DNA from: Eubacteriaceae bacterium
GTDB lineage: Bacteria > Bacillota > Clostridia > Peptostreptococcales > Anaerovoracaceae
Length of the DNA: 35,633 nucleotides
Assembly: GCA_029012125.1 (NCBI GenBank)
Contig: JAQXLM010000038.1
Coordinates: forward strand, 1 to 35,633
Reading direction: 5' to 3'
Positions 18,933-28,047 of the stretch are shown in pieces. Below the pieces are notes generated by a model. That model did not search any database and was not told the origin of the DNA. It was given only the letters and a program-made list of their open reading frames with translations. Position 1 is the stretch's first letter. Every line of letters starts with the position of its first letter. A program made the translations under genes and the position numbers.

Positions 18933-18978
18933 ATTTGTACATCCTCCATATTCAATTATATGTTTGTGGATAAATAAA

Positions 18979-19007
18979 AGAAGAGACTTCTCGAAAAAGT
19001 CTCTTCT
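18979..19007 (-). terminator. Intrinsic terminator downstream of the FKBP-like lipoprotein gene
   Basis: AGAAGAGACTT (18979-18989) / AAGTCTCTTCT (18997-19007) with T-rich tail in minus sense. Confidence 0.75.
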
Positions 19008-19027
19008 CTATAGAAATTATATTCCGT

Positions 19028-20098
19028 TTATTTTTCCTTACTGTATTCAAATACCTTTTCCATCACTTTTCCGTAAAGCAATGCTGTTTTCAAGCCCTGC
19101 TGATCACAGTATTCCTGTATAGTCATTCCATAGTTAGCTTTAAATGTATCCTCATCTATTCCGGATGCATCAAGCATGTTGCTGATGTAATCACTATACT
19201 CCTTGTCAGAAACAGAAAGCTTTTCCTGATCAGCGATGTAATAGATTATCATTTCTTTAAACACCTGATCCTTAGCGTATGTAGCGATTTGCTCCTTAAG
19301 CTTTTCCTCATCAGATCCAATCTGATTTTCCAGATAATCTTCCCATTCCATACCATTGGTCTGGGCTTCTGTTTTGAGTGATTCAAGGGTGCTTTCCTCT
19401 AATTCAGTTTCCTCTTCTGGATATTTTATCACCTCAGAAGCTGCAACGATTTTATTCCAAAGGCTTGATTTTGCATCATCCTTGGCGCTTTCCTCCTTGG
19501 ATGCCAAAAGATCTTCCTTAACACTTTTTTCATATTCTTCTAAAGTGCTGCAATCGCTGTTTTCTTTAACAAAGTCGATATTGTACTCCGGTACCACTTC
19601 CACTTCCTTGGATTTGATATTAACATCGAAGACAACATCCTTACCTGCTACATCACTTGAGTGGTAATCATCAGGAAACTTCAGGTTAAGAGTTACTGTT
19701 TCTCCAACCTTTTTACCAATAAGGCCATCTGTAAAACCATCTATCATCTGAGTCTGACCGATTGTAATATCGTAGTCGTCCGAGCTGCCGTTTTCAAAGG
19801 TTTTGCCGTCTATTCTGCCCTCAAAGGAAACATTAATTGTATCGCCGTTCTTAACTGTACCCTTCTTAACGCTCTTAGTCGTTGCCTTCGCCTGACAGCG
19901 ACTTGCGATTTCATCAAGGATTTCCGATTTCTTAACCGAAACAGAAATCTTGTCATATGTCAATGCCTTGTAGTCACCGACTTTTACATATTCGCTGAGA
20001 TCGTAATCATATTTTTCTTCTGTTCCGCATGCTGTCAGCATTGACATTGACATGCAAAGAACCGTAATAATACTGATTATTTTAGATGTTTTTTTCAT
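19028..20098 (-). CDS. FKBP-type peptidyl-prolyl isomerase / trigger-factor-like lipoprotein
   Basis: Lipobox MLTACG; FKBP-type VKNGDTINVSFEGRIDGKTFENGSSDDYDITIGQTQMIDGFTDGLIGKKVGETVTLNLKFPDDYH; TF-like helical C-terminus; no N-terminal ribosome-binding domain. Confidence 0.88.
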   Translation of the reverse strand: MKKTSKIISIITVLCMSMSMLTACGTEEKYDYDLSEYVKVGDYKALTYDKISVSVKKSEILDEIASRCQAKATTKSVKKGTVKNGDTINVSFEGRIDGKTFENGSSDDYDITIGQTQMIDGFTDGLIGKKVGETVTLNLKFPDDYHSSDVAGKDVVFDVNIKSKEVEVVPEYNIDFVKENSDCSTLEEYEKSVKEDLLASKEESAKDDAKSSLWNKIVAASEVIKYPEEETELEESTLESLKTEAQTNGMEWEDYLENQIGSDEEKLKEQIATYAKDQVFKEMIIYYIADQEKLSVSDKEYSDYISNMLDASGIDEDTFKANYGMTIQEYCDQQGLKTALLYGKVMEKVFEYSKEK

Positions 20099-20119
20099 TT
20101 TATTTCCTCGTGCAATAGT

Positions 20120-21073
20120 TTATTCATTTGCGGCTTCCAGTGCCATAGCTTTCTTAGCTCTGTTGCGTTTCTTGTTCGCACCTCTTACGGTGATATATAC
20201 AAGCATCAGAACTGTAGCAAGATATGGTACTGCTTCGGTCAAGCTGGATGGTACTCCCACAGACTGTAGCCTGATGCCTAGTGCCTGTAAGAATCCGAAC
20301 AGAAGTGCGGCACCGAAAACCTTTGGAGGGTTAGCCATACCGAATACTACGCATGCAAATGCGATAAATCCTCTGCTGGCACTCATTCCCTCTGTAAAAC
20401 AGTTCAGATATCCCAGTGACAGATGGGCTCCTGCAAATCCACAGAATATACCGCAAAGTACACTGGCAAGAACCTTCATTTTGATTGGATCAATACCGGC
20501 TGTTTCCAATGCTTCAGGATGTTCGCCGGAAGCTCTCATCCAGAAACCGTAAGGTGTTCTGTACAGGAATACCCACACAGCGAAAACCAGCAGCCATGAA
20601 ATATATACGAAGGCTGAATATCCGCTGAAAATATCTCCCAGAATCGGTATGTCCTTAAGAATCGGAATGTCAATAGCTTCCAATCCTTTGATATCCTTGG
20701 ATACCCATGAACCTGTCTGGTGGAACACTGAACGAAGCAGATATACTGTAATACCTGCAGCGAAGGTGTTAAGAGTCATACCTATAATAAATTCATCACT
20801 CTTCAGTTTTACTACGAAAAGTGCAAAGAACAATCCTACTGCGATTCCGATTACTACTGCAAGCAGCACTCCCATCGGTGCACTTGCAAATGTAAAGCTG
20901 AACACAACTGCAAAGAATGCGCCCATCAGGATCATGCCTTCCATACCGATATTCATAATACCGGCATGTTCAGTAAACAGGCCTCCCAAAGCTGCCAGGA
21001 TTACAGGAGTCGCGTTACGAATTGTGTTTTGGAATAATCCAATACTAAATATTGATGCTATCTGTTCCCACAT
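20120..21073 (-). CDS. ABC transporter permease (nucleoside/BMP family, NupQ/YufQ-like)
   Basis: 317 aa branched-chain-type permease (TEHAGIMNIGMEGMILMGAFFAVVFSF) in an SBP-ATPase-permease-permease cluster. Confidence 0.92.
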   Translation of the reverse strand: MWEQIASIFSIGLFQNTIRNATPVILAALGGLFTEHAGIMNIGMEGMILMGAFFAVVFSFTFASAPMGVLLAVVIGIAVGLFFALFVVKLKSDEFIIGMTLNTFAAGITVYLLRSVFHQTGSWVSKDIKGLEAIDIPILKDIPILGDIFSGYSAFVYISWLLVFAVWVFLYRTPYGFWMRASGEHPEALETAGIDPIKMKVLASVLCGIFCGFAGAHLSLGYLNCFTEGMSASRGFIAFACVVFGMANPPKVFGAALLFGFLQALGIRLQSVGVPSSLTEAVPYLATVLMLVYITVRGANKKRNRAKKAMALEAANE

Positions 21074-22168
21074 TTATATGCTCTCCTTTCCTGCTTTTTC
21101 TCTAGCCTTTGCTCTGGCTTTTCTCTGCATTGACTGCTGTGTAAACCATGCTGAAAATCCCTTATTTGCAGCCATCAGGAAGATCAGAATTGAGAATACG
21201 ATATCGTAAAGCTGTGAAGATACACCCATGGTCATATCCATCATTGCAGCTCCTGTGCTCATGATTGCAAAGAAAACACTCATGATGATGATTCCTACAG
21301 GATTGTAGTTCATAATCATAGCTACCAGCATACCGTCAAAATAGAATTCATTACTGATGGAGTCTACCATCTGACCGTTATATCCATAAACCAGCGTCAT
21401 ACCTACAAATCCGCAGATAGCACCGGATGCAACCATGGATCCGATCATTATCCTATCGCTCTTCAAACCGGAAAATCTTGCAAATCTTGCATTTTCTCCT
21501 GTAATTTTCATCTGGAGTCCTACTGTTGTCTTCTTCATGCAATACCAGATTAAGAAGGTGAACAATGCTCCAACAATAAAGCTTGTACTCAGGTTAGATG
21601 CTGAAATAAGTTTGGTCAGTCTCAGAGAATCAGGTAAGTAGTCTGTTCCCTTTGTAACTGAAACTGATGATGCACACCATGGGCCGTTAACCAGATATGT
21701 AACTACCTTAATAGCAATAGTGTTCAACATGATTGTAGTGATTACTTCACTTACATTCAGCTTAACCTTCAGGATAGCAGGTATCCATGCATAGAATCCA
21801 CCGACTATGATGGCACATAAGAAGGCGATGACAATTACAATCGGAGCAGGTAAAGCCGAAAGCTTAAGACCTACCATTGTTGCAACTAAAGCACCGAAGA
21901 ACAGCTGTCCTTCACCTCCGACATTGAAAAGTCCACCCTTTGCTCCTACTGCAGTAGCAAGTCCAAGAAGACAAAGTGTCATAAATTTTTCCAATGTGTT
22001 ACCGATCAGTCTAGGCTTACCTAAAGCTCCCATAATCATAGTCTGGTATGCCTTAAGCGGGTTGAAGCCTGTAGCCAGCATGATTAGAGCTCCGCAAAGA
22101 AGTGCAACGATGATGCAGATTATAAGTGTAAGCACATATTTCTTATCTATCTTGTTAAGGAATTTCAT
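21074..22168 (-). CDS. ABC transporter permease (nucleoside/BMP family, NupP/YufP-like)
   Basis: 364 aa; VGAKGGLFNVGGEGQLFFGALVA, NVSEVITTIMLNTIA. Confidence 0.92.
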   Translation of the reverse strand: MKFLNKIDKKYVLTLIICIIVALLCGALIMLATGFNPLKAYQTMIMGALGKPRLIGNTLEKFMTLCLLGLATAVGAKGGLFNVGGEGQLFFGALVATMVGLKLSALPAPIVIVIAFLCAIIVGGFYAWIPAILKVKLNVSEVITTIMLNTIAIKVVTYLVNGPWCASSVSVTKGTDYLPDSLRLTKLISASNLSTSFIVGALFTFLIWYCMKKTTVGLQMKITGENARFARFSGLKSDRIMIGSMVASGAICGFVGMTLVYGYNGQMVDSISNEFYFDGMLVAMIMNYNPVGIIIMSVFFAIMSTGAAMMDMTMGVSSQLYDIVFSILIFLMAANKGFSAWFTQQSMQRKARAKAREKAGKESI

Positions 22169-23712
22169 TATGCTTCACCTCCTGCCTGTTCGCCGCTTCT
22201 GTCACCTGTCATGTAGTAACTGATTCCCATCTTGTCAATTGCACCTTCGGCAAATTCACCGGTAACCTTACCTTCGTACATTGTAATAATCCTGTCACTT
22301 AGACGGAATACTTCGTCAAGGTCAGCACTAACCAGAAGGATGGCGCAGCCTTCATTTCTCTTATCTATAATGCACTGATGTATAAACTCAATTGCACCTA
22401 CGTCTACACCTCTTGTTGGCTGTGCGATAATCAGAACCGGCGTATCGAAAGAGAATTCTCTCGCAACTACAACTTTCTGCATGTTACCGCCTGACAAAGA
22501 TCCAACCTTAGTATCTACTCCTGCACCACGCATATCAAACTTTGTAAACAGTTCGTTTGCATAGCGTACGATAGTTGATTTTCTTAAATGTATGCCGAAT
22601 TTAGAGAATTCAGGTCTCTTTTCCTTTCCGATAATCAGATTGTCGGTGAGATCGGATTCTACCGATACTCCCGTAGCAATTCTGTCTTCCGGAATATGGG
22701 CCAGCCCAAGGTCTCTGATCTTACCGGGAGTCATTCCGTTAATCTTAGTTCCTTCAATGAAAACTTCTCCTGCTTCAATTCCTCTGAGCCCTGTAATTGC
22801 TTCAAGCAATTCACTCTGACCGTTACCTTCGATAGCCGCAATTCCCAGTACTTCTCCTGCTCTTACCTGAAGATCAACTCCTCTTACTGCAAGCAGGCCT
22901 CTGTTATCTGTAACATGGAGGTCTTTTACATCAATCTTTACCTCTCCCGGTGTTCCTTTCTTCTCAATCTTGTCCAGAAGAACATCACGGCCTACCATCA
23001 TAGATGCAAGAATACGTTCATTTACGTCACAAGTATTCTCTACACCCACAAGTTTACCCTGTCTCATTACACCTACTCTGTCTGAAATAGCCATTACTTC
23101 ATACAGTTTATGAGTGATAATGATAACAGTCATATTCTTTTCTTTTACAATTCTTCTTATTACGTTAAATAATTCCTCTGTTTCCTGTGGTGTCAGTACT
23201 GCAGTCGGCTCGTCAAGAATCAGTATGTCTGCACCTCTGTAAAGAGTTTTTAGAATTTCAACTCTCTGCTGGAGTCCTACGCTGATTTCTTCTACAACAG
23301 CTTTTGGATCCACTACGAGTCCGTAATCTTCTACCAGATCATTGGTTGCCTTTTCTGCGGCCTTCAGGTCGTAGAATACCTTCCCTTTTCTGGGTTCTTT
23401 GCTTAGTGCAATATTCTGAGCAACTGTGAATGACGGAACGAGCATAAAATGCTGATGTACCATACCTACACCATGTGCGATAGACTCACTAGGTGTATAT
23501 TTTTCCAACTTATTGCCCTTGATATATACATTGCCTGCTGTAGGCGTGTTGATACCGTAAAGAATATTCATAAGCGTACTCTTTCCGGCACCGTTTTCTC
23601 CTACCAGTGCAAATACTTCTCCTTGCCTGATGTCGAATGATACGTTATCATTGGCCAGCACGCCTGGGAACTGCATAGAAACATTGTCAAATCTTACTAT
23701 AGTATCTTGCAA
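22168..23712 (-). CDS. ABC transporter ATP-binding protein, duplicated NBD (NupO/YufO-like)
   Basis: GENGAGKSTLMNILYG, ISVGLQQRVEILKTLYRGADILILDEPTAVLTPQE, second NBD LSGGNMQKVVVAREF. Confidence 0.95.
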   Translation of the reverse strand: MQDTIVRFDNVSMQFPGVLANDNVSFDIRQGEVFALVGENGAGKSTLMNILYGINTPTAGNVYIKGNKLEKYTPSESIAHGVGMVHQHFMLVPSFTVAQNIALSKEPRKGKVFYDLKAAEKATNDLVEDYGLVVDPKAVVEEISVGLQQRVEILKTLYRGADILILDEPTAVLTPQETEELFNVIRRIVKEKNMTVIIITHKLYEVMAISDRVGVMRQGKLVGVENTCDVNERILASMMVGRDVLLDKIEKKGTPGEVKIDVKDLHVTDNRGLLAVRGVDLQVRAGEVLGIAAIEGNGQSELLEAITGLRGIEAGEVFIEGTKINGMTPGKIRDLGLAHIPEDRIATGVSVESDLTDNLIIGKEKRPEFSKFGIHLRKSTIVRYANELFTKFDMRGAGVDTKVGSLSGGNMQKVVVAREFSFDTPVLIIAQPTRGVDVGAIEFIHQCIIDKRNEGCAILLVSADLDEVFRLSDRIITMYEGKVTGEFAEGAIDKMGISYYMTGDRSGEQAGGEA

Positions 23713-23751
23713 AGTTTTTACCTAACATTCCCTTTTTCTGTAATATGATTA

Positions 23752-23778
23752 GAGCGTAGCCTCAGGCTACGCTCTATA
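23752..23778 (-). terminator. Near-perfect palindrome (13-bp arms) between the SBP gene and the ABC ATPase gene; likely attenuator/mRNA-stabilising hairpin
   Basis: TAGAGCGTAGCCT (23752-23764) C AGGCTACGCTCTA (23766-23778); no strong U-run. Confidence 0.6.
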
Positions 23779-23803
23779 GACTTTCTGTAATTAATAATCT
23801 GAA

Positions 23804-24814
23804 TTAGAATACTGTGTCAACTACGATCTTTCCACTCTGGATTTCTTCAATCTTAGTTGCTAACTCATCCTTGATTTCCTGAGATACTAGCTGTTCCTGA
23901 TCTTCTCCACCGTATGCAACGCCGATGTAGTTACCTTCCATACCAGCATAGAATACTTCTCCACCAGTCCAAGTTCCGTCTTCAGCATAAGCCTTAACTA
24001 CGTCGATTACAGAGTTTCCAACGTTCTTAACCATTGAGCAAAGAATGTCATCTGCATAGTCAGGCATAGTTAATCTCTGATCCTGGTCAACTCCGATAGC
24101 CTTAATGCCTAATTCCTTAGCCTTTAAGATAACTCCGTTACCTGATCCACCTGCAGCGCAGAAGATGATGTCAGCACCCTGGTTCTTCAGGTCCTGTCCG
24201 CACTGAGCGCCCTTGTCTGTGTCAGACCAGTCTTCAGTGTAGTTCTTAACAACCTTAATGTCTGGGTTAGCATCCTTAGCACCCTGTGCATATCCTGCAT
24301 AGAAGTCGTTGATTACAGGAATGTCCATTCCGCCTACGAAACCAACAACACCGCTTTCTGACATCTTACCTGCAACATAACCTACTAAGTATGAACCTTC
24401 GTTCTGCTTGTAGGATACGCAAGTTAAGTTATCATACTCGCTTAAGTGTTCGGATACGTTGTCGATCCAAACGAACTTAACATCTGGGTAGTCCTTTGCA
24501 ACTGTTTCGATCATGTTTAATTCGGAACCTACTGCGAATACCATGTCAGCTTCATCAGCAGCATTTCTTAAGTTCTGTTCCCATAGGCCGGAGTCATTGT
24601 TACATTCTACTAGGCTTGTGTCATAACCTTCGTCTGCCAGCTTGTCTAAGCCTTCCTTAGCAGAGTCGTTAAATGACTTGTCTCCTAACTGAGTGGAGAT
24701 AACTCCAATGATCTTCAGTCCGCTTTCGTCTTTTGCTTCGCCACAGCTTGCCATAAACATTGCCATTGACAATGTCATTACAGCAATCAGGGCAACGGAA
24801 ATAAATTTCTTCAT
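23804..24814 (-). CDS. BMP family lipoprotein, ABC transporter substrate-binding protein (nucleoside type)
   Basis: Lipobox MASCG; IIGVISTQLGDKSFNDSAKEGLDKLADEGYDT, VGFVGGMDIPVINDFYAGYAQGAK, GVDQDQ. Confidence 0.95.
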   Translation of the reverse strand: MKKFISVALIAVMTLSMAMFMASCGEAKDESGLKIIGVISTQLGDKSFNDSAKEGLDKLADEGYDTSLVECNNDSGLWEQNLRNAADEADMVFAVGSELNMIETVAKDYPDVKFVWIDNVSEHLSEYDNLTCVSYKQNEGSYLVGYVAGKMSESGVVGFVGGMDIPVINDFYAGYAQGAKDANPDIKVVKNYTEDWSDTDKGAQCGQDLKNQGADIIFCAAGGSGNGVILKAKELGIKAIGVDQDQRLTMPDYADDILCSMVKNVGNSVIDVVKAYAEDGTWTGGEVFYAGMEGNYIGVAYGGEDQEQLVSQEIKDELATKIEEIQSGKIVVDTVF

Positions 24815-24924
24815 AATTCTTCCTCCATAATATCTGCATAATGCATTAATATAACTGAAATGATTTTATCATACACGAAAGAATTTATCAATACAAAACC
24901 TTGTATATTATCAATGTATACAAT

Positions 24925-25923
24925 TTACTTACAAGCTTCCTGAACTGCTACTGCAACCGCAACGCTTGCACCAACCATAGGGTTGTTTCCCATACCGATA
25001 AAGCCCATCATTTCAACATGTGCAGGTACAGATGAAGAACCTGCAAACTGAGCATCTGAATGCATTCTTCCCATTGTGTCTGTCATGCCGTAGGATGAAG
25101 GACCAGCTGCCATGTTGTCCGGATGAAGAGTTCTTCCGGTACCGCCGCCTGAAGCAACTGAGAAGTAGTTCTTTCCTTCCAGTGTTCTTTCCTTCTTGTA
25201 TGTTCCTGCAACAGGATGCTGGAATCTTGTAGGGTTTGTGGAGTTACCTGTAATGGATACATCAACGTTTTCGTGATGCATAATAGCAACGCCTTCACGA
25301 ACATCAAAAGCACCATAGCACTTAACCTTTGCTCTGTCTCCCTTGGAATAAGGTGTTTCCTTAATGATTTTCAGTTCCCCTGAGTGAAGATCAAAGTCAG
25401 TCTGAACATAAGTAAACCCGTTAATTCTTGAAATAATCAGCGCTGCGTCTTTTCCCAGTCCGTTCAGGATTACTCTTAGCGGATTCTTCCTTACCTTATT
25501 GGCGGAGTTTGCGATACCAATAGCACCTTCAGCTGCGGCAAAGGATTCATGTCCTGCAAGGAATGCAAAACATTCTGTTTCTTCACTTAACAGCATTGAA
25601 GCCAGATTTCCGTGTCCGATGCCCACCTTTCTGTCATCTGCTACAGAGCCCGGAATACAGAATGCCTGCAGGCCTTCGCCGATAGCCTTAGCTGCTTCAA
25701 CTGCAGTTGTTGCTCCCTTCTTCATAGCGATAGCAGCACCCAGAGTGTATGCCCAGCATGCATCTTCGAAACAGATTGGCTGAATTCCCTTAACGATTTC
25801 GTATGGATCAAAGCCCTTATCGGTACACATCTTTCTTGCTTCCTCAAGGCTTCCGATTTCATATTTATTCATAGCGGCTTCAATGCCGGCAATTCTTCTG
25901 TCATAGTTTTCAAATAAATCCAT
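24925..25923 (-). CDS. GGGtGRT protein (conserved family of unclear function)
   Basis: 332 aa with signature YFSVASGGGTGRTLHPDNMAAGPSSYGMTDTMGRMHSDAQFAGSSSVPAHVEMMGFIGMGNNPMVGASVAVAVAVQEA. Confidence 0.9.
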   Translation of the reverse strand: MDLFENYDRRIAGIEAAMNKYEIGSLEEARKMCTDKGFDPYEIVKGIQPICFEDACWAYTLGAAIAMKKGATTAVEAAKAIGEGLQAFCIPGSVADDRKVGIGHGNLASMLLSEETECFAFLAGHESFAAAEGAIGIANSANKVRKNPLRVILNGLGKDAALIISRINGFTYVQTDFDLHSGELKIIKETPYSKGDRAKVKCYGAFDVREGVAIMHHENVDVSITGNSTNPTRFQHPVAGTYKKERTLEGKNYFSVASGGGTGRTLHPDNMAAGPSSYGMTDTMGRMHSDAQFAGSSSVPAHVEMMGFIGMGNNPMVGASVAVAVAVQEACK

Positions 25924-25934
25924 TTCAAGCCCTC

Positions 25935-26630
25935 CTATTCCTTACGCGGATCAATAGTCTTAACTGCTTCGTTAAATCTGCCATATGTTCCGCTTGCTTT
26001 TTCGATAGCTTCCATAGGATCTACCCCATCTTTGATGAAATCCATCATTCTTCCAAGGTTAACATACTTGTAACCGATGATGTTGTTATCCTCATCTAAG
26101 CCTTCTTCCATAATGTAGCCTTCTGCCAGTTCCAGATATCTTGGACCCTTAGCAGCAGTTGAGAAAATAGTTCCAACCTGGCTTCTTGTTCCCTTTCCAA
26201 GGTCCTCCAGACCTGCACCTACTGCAAGTCCTCCTTCTGAGAATGCGGACTGGCTTCTTCCGTAAACAATCTGGAGGAACAGTTCTCTCATGGCTGTGTT
26301 AATAGCGTCACATACAAGGTCTGTGTTCAAAGCTTCCAGAATTGTCTTTCCAACAAGAATCTCTCCTGCCATAGCCGCTGAATGTGTCATTCCCGAGCAG
26401 CCCAGAGTTTCGATAAGGGCTTCCTGGATAATGCCATCTTTCACGTTTAACGTAAGCTTACATGCACCCTGCTGAGGAGCACACCAGCCCACACCGTGAG
26501 TGAGTCCTGAAATATCTGTTATTTCTTTCGCCTGCACCCATTTTCCTTCTTCAGGAATCGGAGCAGGACCATGGTTTGCATTGTCTCTGTTAACAACACA
26601 CATGTTTTCTACTTCTTTTGTGTAAACCAT
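25935..26630 (-). CDS. NifU/IscU N-terminal-like iron-sulfur assembly scaffold-family protein paired with GGGtGRT
   Basis: CAPQQGACKLTLNVKDGIIQEALIETLGCSGMTHSAAMAGEILVGKT resembles IscU; SD GGAGG; 11-nt gap to the GGGtGRT gene. Confidence 0.85.
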   Translation of the reverse strand: MVYTKEVENMCVVNRDNANHGPAPIPEEGKWVQAKEITDISGLTHGVGWCAPQQGACKLTLNVKDGIIQEALIETLGCSGMTHSAAMAGEILVGKTILEALNTDLVCDAINTAMRELFLQIVYGRSQSAFSEGGLAVGAGLEDLGKGTRSQVGTIFSTAAKGPRYLELAEGYIMEEGLDEDNNIIGYKYVNLGRMMDFIKDGVDPMEAIEKASGTYGRFNEAVKTIDPRKE

Positions 26631-26660
26631 TTCTAACCTCCATTAGTCATTGCTGATTTC

Positions 26661-26689
26661 AGTATACCATTGCGTTTATTCAAATTCAA
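26661..26689 (-). promoter_or_regulatory. Sigma-A-like promoter for the NifU-like/GGGtGRT operon
   Basis: Minus-strand TTGAAT (26684-26689)-N17-TATACT (26661-26666). Confidence 0.5.
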
Positions 26690-26690
26690 C

Positions 26691-27098
26691 TCATTTAACT
26701 GTATTTTGACAGTCACTGCAAATTCCATATATAACCGAATTTCTGCACTCTACAGAAAAGCCGTGTTCCATGGAGATATGGCGTGAAATCTCGTCCATAA
26801 AGTGGCAGTCCAGATGGATGATTCGGTTGCATTTTCCACATTTCAGATGCAGATGATTTTCACAGTTTCTGTCTGCGTTAACATACTGATACAGAGCTCT
26901 GTTTCCGGTTTCAGCCGAGTATCTTATTACATTGCCGTCCTTCTCAAGTTTTTCCAGATAACGATACACCGTAGTCATGTTCACCGGGCAGTCTGCAGAT
27001 TTCATATATTCATCTATGTCGTTTACACTTACGGTTCTGTCCTGGTTTTCCATGAGATATTCCAGTATTTTAGTTCTGTTATTTGTTCTGTAGTTCAT
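26691..27098 (-). CDS. Fur family transcriptional regulator (subtype unresolved)
   Basis: 135 aa winged helix (NMTTVYRYLEKLEKDGNVIRY) plus HLHLKCGKCNRIIHLDC and CSDC metal sites. Confidence 0.9.
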   Translation of the reverse strand: MNYRTNNRTKILEYLMENQDRTVSVNDIDEYMKSADCPVNMTTVYRYLEKLEKDGNVIRYSAETGNRALYQYVNADRNCENHLHLKCGKCNRIIHLDCHFMDEISRHISMEHGFSVECRNSVIYGICSDCQNTVK

Positions 27099-27114
27099 AG
27101 ATTTCTCCGTTTCT

Positions 27115-27969
27115 TTAGAATGTAATTCCCGCCAGATCTATTGCACAGCCCCACATCACACTTATTGAAACCAGAAGCAGTACAATCCACAGGTTTTCCT
27201 TCATTCTGCTGTTTTCCTTGAATAGAACAAGCAGGCCTACACCTGCGCTGACCAGAAGACCGCTTATCATAGTTCCGGAACCGATTATTCCGTCAAGATA
27301 CAGTTGAGTTATTACCACCGATGCTGCACAGTTCGGAACTAGACCCACAAAGGCAGCAATTAATTTGCCCAGAACAGGGATTTGCAGGAACAGACCGGAA
27401 ATCGCACCCTTCCCCACAAGATGAATAACAGTTCCTATGGCAAGAGATATGATGAAAATAAAAACAAATACCTTTAGAGTATGAATCACCGCATCTGCCA
27501 GAACTCCTGCACCGCAGTTACATTTTCCGTCATCTCTGTCAGTCTCAAAACCTTCCGGAACCTTGTTATGTCTGACCATCCATCCAAACAGTATTTCAAC
27601 AACAAAGCCTGATATCATACCTATGACAACCTTTGCTATGAGTATTTTGGCAATGGTAGCCGGTGCAACCTTTGCGGATATCATAATTGGCAGCATCTCA
27701 TCAGAAGTGGCCATGTAAATGGAAATCAGAGTTCCCAGAGTAATAATTCTCCCCACATAGAAATACGATGCGGCAGCGGAAAATCCACACTGGGGGAAAG
27801 CTCCTATAATGCTTCCCCATAAGGGACCAATCTTATCGGTTTTCTTTATTATGTCTTTAGTTTTTTCACTTGTGGCGCGTTCGAGAATACCCATAGCCAT
27901 ATATGTTACAAACAGAAATGGGACCAGCCGCAGGCTGTCTTTCAGAGTATCCAATAAAACTTCTATCAT
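27115..27969 (-). CDS. Putative multi-TM heavy-metal exporter (ArsP_2 / putative manganese transporter-like)
   Basis: 284 aa; repeated GAFPQCGFSAAASYFY and GLVPNCAASVVITQLYLDG motifs, Cys/Asp loop DRDDGKCNCGAG. Confidence 0.8.
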   Translation of the reverse strand: MIEVLLDTLKDSLRLVPFLFVTYMAMGILERATSEKTKDIIKKTDKIGPLWGSIIGAFPQCGFSAAASYFYVGRIITLGTLISIYMATSDEMLPIMISAKVAPATIAKILIAKVVIGMISGFVVEILFGWMVRHNKVPEGFETDRDDGKCNCGAGVLADAVIHTLKVFVFIFIISLAIGTVIHLVGKGAISGLFLQIPVLGKLIAAFVGLVPNCAASVVITQLYLDGIIGSGTMISGLLVSAGVGLLVLFKENSRMKENLWIVLLLVSISVMWGCAIDLAGITF

Positions 27970-27994
27970 ATTCTTTCTCCGTCATAAAAAAGTT

Positions 27995-28036
27995 AAAAAC
28001 GCAAACCGTTTTAATTTGCAAACGATTTGCGTTTTT
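27995..28036 (-). terminator. Hairpin between coaBC and the metal permease; terminator and possible operator
   Basis: AAAAACGCAAA (27995-28005) / TTTGCGTTTTT (28026-28036), inner CGTTT/AAACG; T-run on both strands. Confidence 0.65.
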
Positions 28037-28047
28037 TATTATATCAT

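Noticed and set aside
18550-19122. 190-aa plus-strand ORF
   Set aside because: Antisense to nrdR, ylmC and an intrinsic terminator; no SD or domain-like composition.
20649-21209. 186-aa plus-strand ORF
   Set aside because: Antisense to the two nucleoside permease genes; shadow ORF.
22588-23085. 165-aa and overlapping plus-strand ORFs
   Set aside because: Antisense to the ABC ATPase whose Walker/signature motifs are clear.
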